Assembly (NCBI GenBank): GCA_900169235.1
Contig: FWCC01000423.1
Location: forward strand, 1 to 11,571
From: Zarea fungicola
Taxonomy: Eukaryota > Ascomycota > Sordariomycetes > Hypocreales > Cordycipitaceae
Length of the DNA stretch: 11,571 nucleotides
Direction: 5' to 3'
Below the pieces are notes generated by a model that saw only the letters and a program-made list of their open reading frames with translations, was not told the origin of the DNA and did not search any database. Shown in pieces: positions 8,318 through 11,571 of the stretch. The position numbers and the translations under genes were made by a program. Positions within the stretch are counted from its first letter, which is position 1; every line of letters begins with the position of its first letter.

Positions 8318-8345
8318 GATAAATTTACTAAGGGATAACAGGGTA
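8318..8345 (+). other. Short match to the mitochondrial LSU rRNA core / I-SceI (omega) site
   Basis: Bases 8331-8345 read AGGGATAACAGGGTA, identical to positions 2-16 of the 18-bp I-SceI homing site (15 of 18 over 8330-8347). That site is a conserved segment of the large-subunit rRNA peptidyl-transferase loop. The preceding GATAAA...TACT (8318-8329) also follows the LSU rRNA order (GATAAAAGxTACxx before GGGATAACAGG). Sequence beyond both ends no longer resembles rRNA as far as I can recall. It may be a very short nuclear copy of mitochondrial rDNA, or chance. It lies just upstream of the SDHC-like start. Confidence 0.3.
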
Positions 8346-8350
8346 TGCAT

Positions 8351-8974
8351 GCCCGCCTTTTTGCGCTATGGGGGATCGTACAGTTTGCGTCATTGTGATT
8401 CTATATGCTTGTAATCTGTACTCCTTTGAAAGATAGCCCAACCACAGCCGCTGCGTCCATACCGCAACTTCTAGACACAAGTCGCCCTGCTGGTGATTAA
8501 AAAGACCGAGCAGCCAAATCACTCTCTTCAGTTTCGGCATCTGCGGGGTAGAAATCTAAGCCGATTCAACTACACAATGCGACAAAGCTGAGACCGCTGC
8601 AAGAAGTGGCAAGAGGGTCAGATTGTGCGACATCTCCCTGGCAATTGAATGCAACGGCAAGGAGCTGCATCGCGGTAACAGTGGCAAATACCGTCTTTAG
8701 TGACCAAAATACTACCGAACATTCCACGAAATTTGAAGGGCAGACTACGTCTTGCCGGCTGACTATAGCTACGAAGAGGCTGGCGCTAATATATATATAT
8801 ATATTTAAGAAAAGAAAGTTACGGAATTCCACTGTTCTGCAGAGGATTGTTAAACTAGTTTTGCTACTTTTTATGCACCAAACATCTCATCACCGAACCT
8901 TCTATACACTACTTGCTTGGCATCATTGTATCTCGTGTCTCAGCGAGTTCCAAGCCTAAGGTCATCCTGGCGTC
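8351..8974. other. Intergenic interval with no recognised gene
   Basis: About 620 bp between the SDHC-like relic and the next plus-strand frame. Overlapping open frames at 8606-8959 (plus) and 8566-8832 (minus) both run through the AT microsatellite and show no domain, signal peptide with cleavage site, or splice pattern. I see nothing functional. Confidence 0.45.
8789..8804 (+). repeat. (AT)8 microsatellite
   Basis: Sixteen bases of alternating A and T in a non-coding stretch. Simple-sequence repeat with no evident function. Confidence 0.9.
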
Positions 8975-9338
8975 ATGAGTTTTGGCCCAGGTGGAGATTC
9001 CGGCACCATCATCACTGACATGGCGACGTGTGGATAGGTGCTTGACCTGCTTTGGTCGCAGGGCTACGACGAAGCACATACCGCCCGTACCTATGCCATT
9101 ATCGGCCCTGACCCAGGTTGGCTGGATAAGCTCTTCAAAAATGCAAGAAGCGAAAAGGTCGACGGCACAGGCGAGGCGTCCATTTCGCGTGTTGGCATTC
9201 GCTTTGGCAGAGTCCTCGCTGTACTGGTAAGTGTGTGTACATATACTTGGAGTAAGTAAACAGTGGCCCCTGGCCGGGTTTCTGGAGAAGTCGCGTATGA
9301 AGGTCCGTAAGTTAGAGGAGTACCAAACTCTGCCGTAA
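8975..9338 (+). pseudogene. Unrecognised reading frame with in-frame TAG (probable decayed gene)
   Basis: From ATG 8975 the frame reads MSFGPGGDSGTIITDMATCG, then TAG at 9035-9037. It continues in the same frame as VLDLLWSQGYDEAHTARTYA, later GPDPGWLDKLFKNA and SISRVGIRFGRVLAVL, up to a consensus donor GTAAGT at 9227. An acceptor AAACAG ends at 9263. The sequence after it continues in phase as WPLAGFLEKSRMKV...LEEYQTLP to TAA 9336-9338. The implied intron is only 37 nt, so that junction is doubtful. Both sides of the TAG look like genuine protein, and the first residues after it suggest a helix, so a CAG-to-TAG change is plausible. I do not recognise the family and give no function. An overlapping minus-strand frame (9091-9462) has no domain. 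Confidence 0.45.
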
Positions 9339-9356
9339 CTTTGCTCGACAAAGCAG

Positions 9357-9956
9357 CTATTCCTCTATCGCAGTTTGAGTAGCCGAGCTTGAAAGCATCT
9401 TCTCTCTCCATTTGCGGCCCATCTTGCCATTGTCGTGCTTCCCCAACTGTGGCAAACTGCACACATCGTTGGCGCGGTATTGCAAAATCTCCCCGACAAA
9501 TGGTCGTTTGTGGAACACCTCGTAGCTGCCGTCCTTTCTAGCGCGAAGAGCAGCTAGCCGTATTTTTGCTCTCTGAAAAGATTTGTCTCTCACTGGTTGT
9601 AAGAGGCCTATCCAGTTCTTTCCATTTGGCGAGGCCGCTAACAAATTTCTTGCGCGATGTCCGTGTTGCCAGCTCCATAAGCTGCAGGTTCTCGATGCCG
9701 CGGAGATGAATACCAAAATGGCTATAAAGCATCGGAATCATTTCGGATATCGAAAAAGACCTGGGGGAATCATGATTCCAAGACGGGCCTGAGACTGCTG
9801 CCGTCACTCCCTTGTGTGAGGAACGCTCCAGAGCCTAGGCAATGGACATCCACCAATAGGCATGCTGCTCAGTAAGCGAGTATGTCTGTGAAATAGAAAT
9901 GGAGCCGTCACACCCGAGGTTGATGCCTTCCAATGGCTATCTATGACGCTATTGAA
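9357..9956 (-). pseudogene. 3'-5' exonuclease (DEDDy, RNase D/WRN-like) relic
   Basis: Reading down the minus strand, pieces in different frames follow the fungal 3'-5' exonuclease family in the right order. Exo I: ID (9944-9939), a 5-nt interruption (9934-9938), then LEGINLGCDGSISISQTYSL. A frameshift near 9857 follows, then LLVDVHCLGSGAF and GSDGSSLRPVLES. An in-frame TGA lies at 9772-9770, then Exo II FFDIRNDSDA. A frameshift near 9730 follows, then LYSHFGIHLRGIENLQLMEL, RKKFVSGLAK and TTSERQIFSESKN. A frameshift near 9560 follows, then LLFALER; after another near 9533 come GSYEVFHKRPF and Exo III YRANDV (Tyr at 9479, Asp at 9467). The last stop is at 9357-9359. The acidic residues and the Tyr of DEDDy nucleases are still readable. 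Five shifts plus a stop make a functional product implausible. The upstream end is unclear: some family-like codons may run beyond 9956. Confidence 0.87.
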
Positions 9957-10036
9957 GGGCTGGATTCAGTGCCGCGTATTGGCTACTGCGTTTCGGACGT
10001 TACTCCGGTATTAAGCGTCAAGGCAGACGGGGAAAA

Positions 10037-11465
10037 ATGGCGTCACGTGCTGGTAATGTTGCTCTTGGATGCTTGCATCTTCACCGCTTGGCTTCCATAA
10101 CTCATTTTGTTTGCCACCGCTTCGAGCCAAAGGTTAGAGAGCAAAATACGAGTGCAAACCCTACGAAGCGTTTGCGGCCGCTTCTACCGCGAGATGGGAG
10201 AGCACCGCCTGTCGAGACGCGCAACACTCCCCTCCCAAGACGAAGGCCCGCCGTGGCCGCGGCATGTGAGGAATGCAGGCGATCAAGAGTGAAAGTATGT
10301 TGTGTCCTGCGTCAGTAGTAACTGCACATCACGCAAGAAATCCCAAGGGACACGGAAGAAGCCAATTAGTAACTCTATACTCAGTGCAGTGGCTACCGCC
10401 CAAGTTGTCATGTCTGCCTCCGAAAGGGTACGGTGTGCAATTACAGCACGCGCCCCGGCGAGACGAGAGCAGCAGCCCAATGGAGAGAGAGAACTGAAGC
10501 TGAAGGGGAACTGCGACACCTCAGGGCTTCTCATAGCGCTCTACAACGTGTCGTTTCTGTGTTGCAAATCATGAACGAGTCAGAGGCCACCGCCGTTTTT
10601 CGTCGCTTACGTGACACACAAGAGGCTCAGGCTCTTGCTAAGCAGCTTGAGGGCGGTGACCTACTTATTTAGATTCACCTAAACCCCGAGACCAAACTCC
10701 AATACGAGTTCCCTTATCGAAATAAAATGCCAGAATGGCTGCAGATGCCAAAGAATACCTACCTCAAGTCCTTACTCTATGAGCTGGTGCTACCATCGCA
10801 AAGTAGGAGTGCAAATATGTCTCAAGTCGAGAGTCACAGGCCACAGTATCTTAAGCCCTACCACACAGCATCCATCGCAGATCCGAGGCTCAACATGGTT
10901 GATCTTACAAAATGGACCACTGTGCATGGCGACAATACGTTGTTAAGGCGCCTTCTTCATCTATATCTGCTTACAGAAATCAGCTTTTGACAGGCTTCCA
11001 TAAGGATTACTTTCTTGATGACATGTTATCAGGCAGCACTGAGTTCTGCTCTCCGTTGCTAGTAAACGCTGTTCTGGCACATGCTTGTGTAAGCTGCCTC
11101 TGAACCCAAGACAAGTCGCTATGGCTAAATGCGTCACCTTTTAGAGCTGCAACAAAGAGCTCCCGGACAAAGCTCAGTTCTGGAATACGCACACACTACT
11201 ATACAAGTTTCTTTCGGAGGCAAGGAGACTTTGGGAGCTGGAGCGGCTTGAACCGGGCTCTATTACCACCATACAAGCAGGTATTGTGATAAATATTATC
11301 TATAACATGCACTCTCTAGATAAGATTGGCATTACCTACGGAGCTCAGGCGGTTTCGATGGCATATGAGCTTGGGATATTGGACACGCCGAATTGTACGA
11401 TGCAACGACGGCAGCAAATCGTCTACGAACATACTGCGTGGGGTTTGTATTTCTGGATATGGTAA
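10037..11465 (+). pseudogene. Zn2Cys6 (Gal4-type) fungal transcription factor, disrupted
   Basis: Exon 1 (10037-10294) ends in the binuclear zinc cluster ACEECRRSRVK. A 90-nt intron (GTATGT...CTCAG, 10295-10384) splits the cluster, and exon 2 (from 10385) continues CSGYRPSCHVCLRKGTVCNY. The spacing is Cx2Cx6Cx6Cx2Cx6C (Cys 77, 80, 87, 94, 97, 104). A coiled-coil-like dimerisation segment follows. TAG at 10670-10672 (codon 182) falls where relatives read DLLLQ. The same frame then continues with PETKLQYEFPYR, LKPYHTASIADPRL and KWTTVHGDN, the usual middle homology region. A one-base shift near 10978 changes frame to QLLTGFHKDYFLDDMLSG and FCSPLLVNAVLAHAC. A canonical 56-nt intron (11089-11144) leads to exon 3: AQFWNTHTLLYKFLSEARRL, EPGSITTIQAGIVINIIYNM and AVSMAYELGI. 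The frame ends at TAA 11463-11465, or at a possible donor GTAAAT (11462). Such proteins bind CGG-type DNA in the nucleus, but the target is unknown. The start codon is uncertain. Truncation after the zinc cluster would leave a DNA-binding fragment only. Confidence 0.9.
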
Positions 11466-11571
11466 ATAAATATACAATGCCCCTGTACTGTTACAAACGC
11501 TACAACACGGGACGCGGGGCAGTGCTAGGCCGCCGAAAGGCTAGTACGCCCATGGCCCGATTAGGACATGT

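Noticed and set aside
9091..9462. 123-codon minus-strand ORF overlapping the exonuclease relic end and the 8975-9338 frame
   Set aside because: No family pattern. Its composition fits antisense of the plus-strand frame plus the 3' flank of the relic.
9766..9772. Intron acceptor CCCCCAG just before the FFDIRND segment of the exonuclease relic
   Set aside because: The upstream segment LRPVLES runs into FPQVFFD in the same frame with only a TGA between them, so a mutated codon explains it without an intron.
7596..11465. TAG recoded as a sense codon (three in-frame TAGs in apparent genes)
   Set aside because: Two of the neighbouring genes also carry frameshifts, one carries a TGA, and the Ecl1-like and other frames show no sign of recoding. 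Ordinary decay explains it better.
1..11571. ErdH-like hydrolase, transposase, CRISPR, tRNA or rRNA genes
   Set aside because: Looked for the alpha/beta-hydrolase GxSxG context, DDE/RT motifs, regularly spaced repeats and tRNA B-box sequences. None was convincing.

Overview
This is nuclear DNA from a filamentous ascomycete (Pezizomycotina). The evidence is short GT-AG introns of 49-90 nt, a Zn2Cys6 regulator of fungal type, a fungal-only aspartyl-tRNA synthetase/DUF2156 fusion, an Ecl1-type zinc protein, and no bacterial ribosome-binding sites or operons. The species cannot be read from the sequence.

Layout, left to right. Bases 1-133 hold the last exon of a plus-strand gene that enters from the left edge. 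Bases 355-1071 hold a small two-exon gene, probably with a 5'-UTR intron, encoding an 89-residue protein made of two copies of a degenerate 30-residue motif. After about 850 bp of non-coding sequence comes the dominant gene, at 1935-4676. It encodes a 913-residue class IIb aspartyl-tRNA synthetase fused to a C-terminal DUF2156 aminoacyl-transferase domain, which is the architecture of ergosteryl-aspartate synthase (ErdS). This enzyme charges tRNA-Asp and then passes the aspartate to ergosterol. Past a stretch of uncertain coding scraps (4677-5419), a minus-strand ORF carries an Ecl1/2/3-type zinc motif (5420-5911).

From about 6000 to 7600 I find no gene I can support. The right third (7596-11465) is a gene graveyard. 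It holds (1) a full-length minus-strand succinate dehydrogenase cytochrome b subunit paralogue (SDHC-like) with one in-frame TAG at a conserved His and Tyr in place of the heme-ligand His; (2) an unrecognised plus-strand reading frame with one in-frame TAG; (3) a minus-strand DEDDy 3'-5' exonuclease relic broken by several frameshifts and a TGA; and (4) a plus-strand Zn2Cys6 transcription factor with intact introns, but a TAG where relatives carry Gln and a frameshift in its middle homology region. Several of the nonsense changes are compatible with C-to-T transitions at CpA, so repeat-induced point mutation or similar decay is a reasonable hypothesis.

The only confidently functional genes are erdS and the small repeat protein, with the Ecl1-like gene as a likely third. 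The window shows no operon-like logic. The ErdS partner hydrolase (ErdH) is not visible here. No rRNA, tRNA, CRISPR array or intact transposon was recognised.
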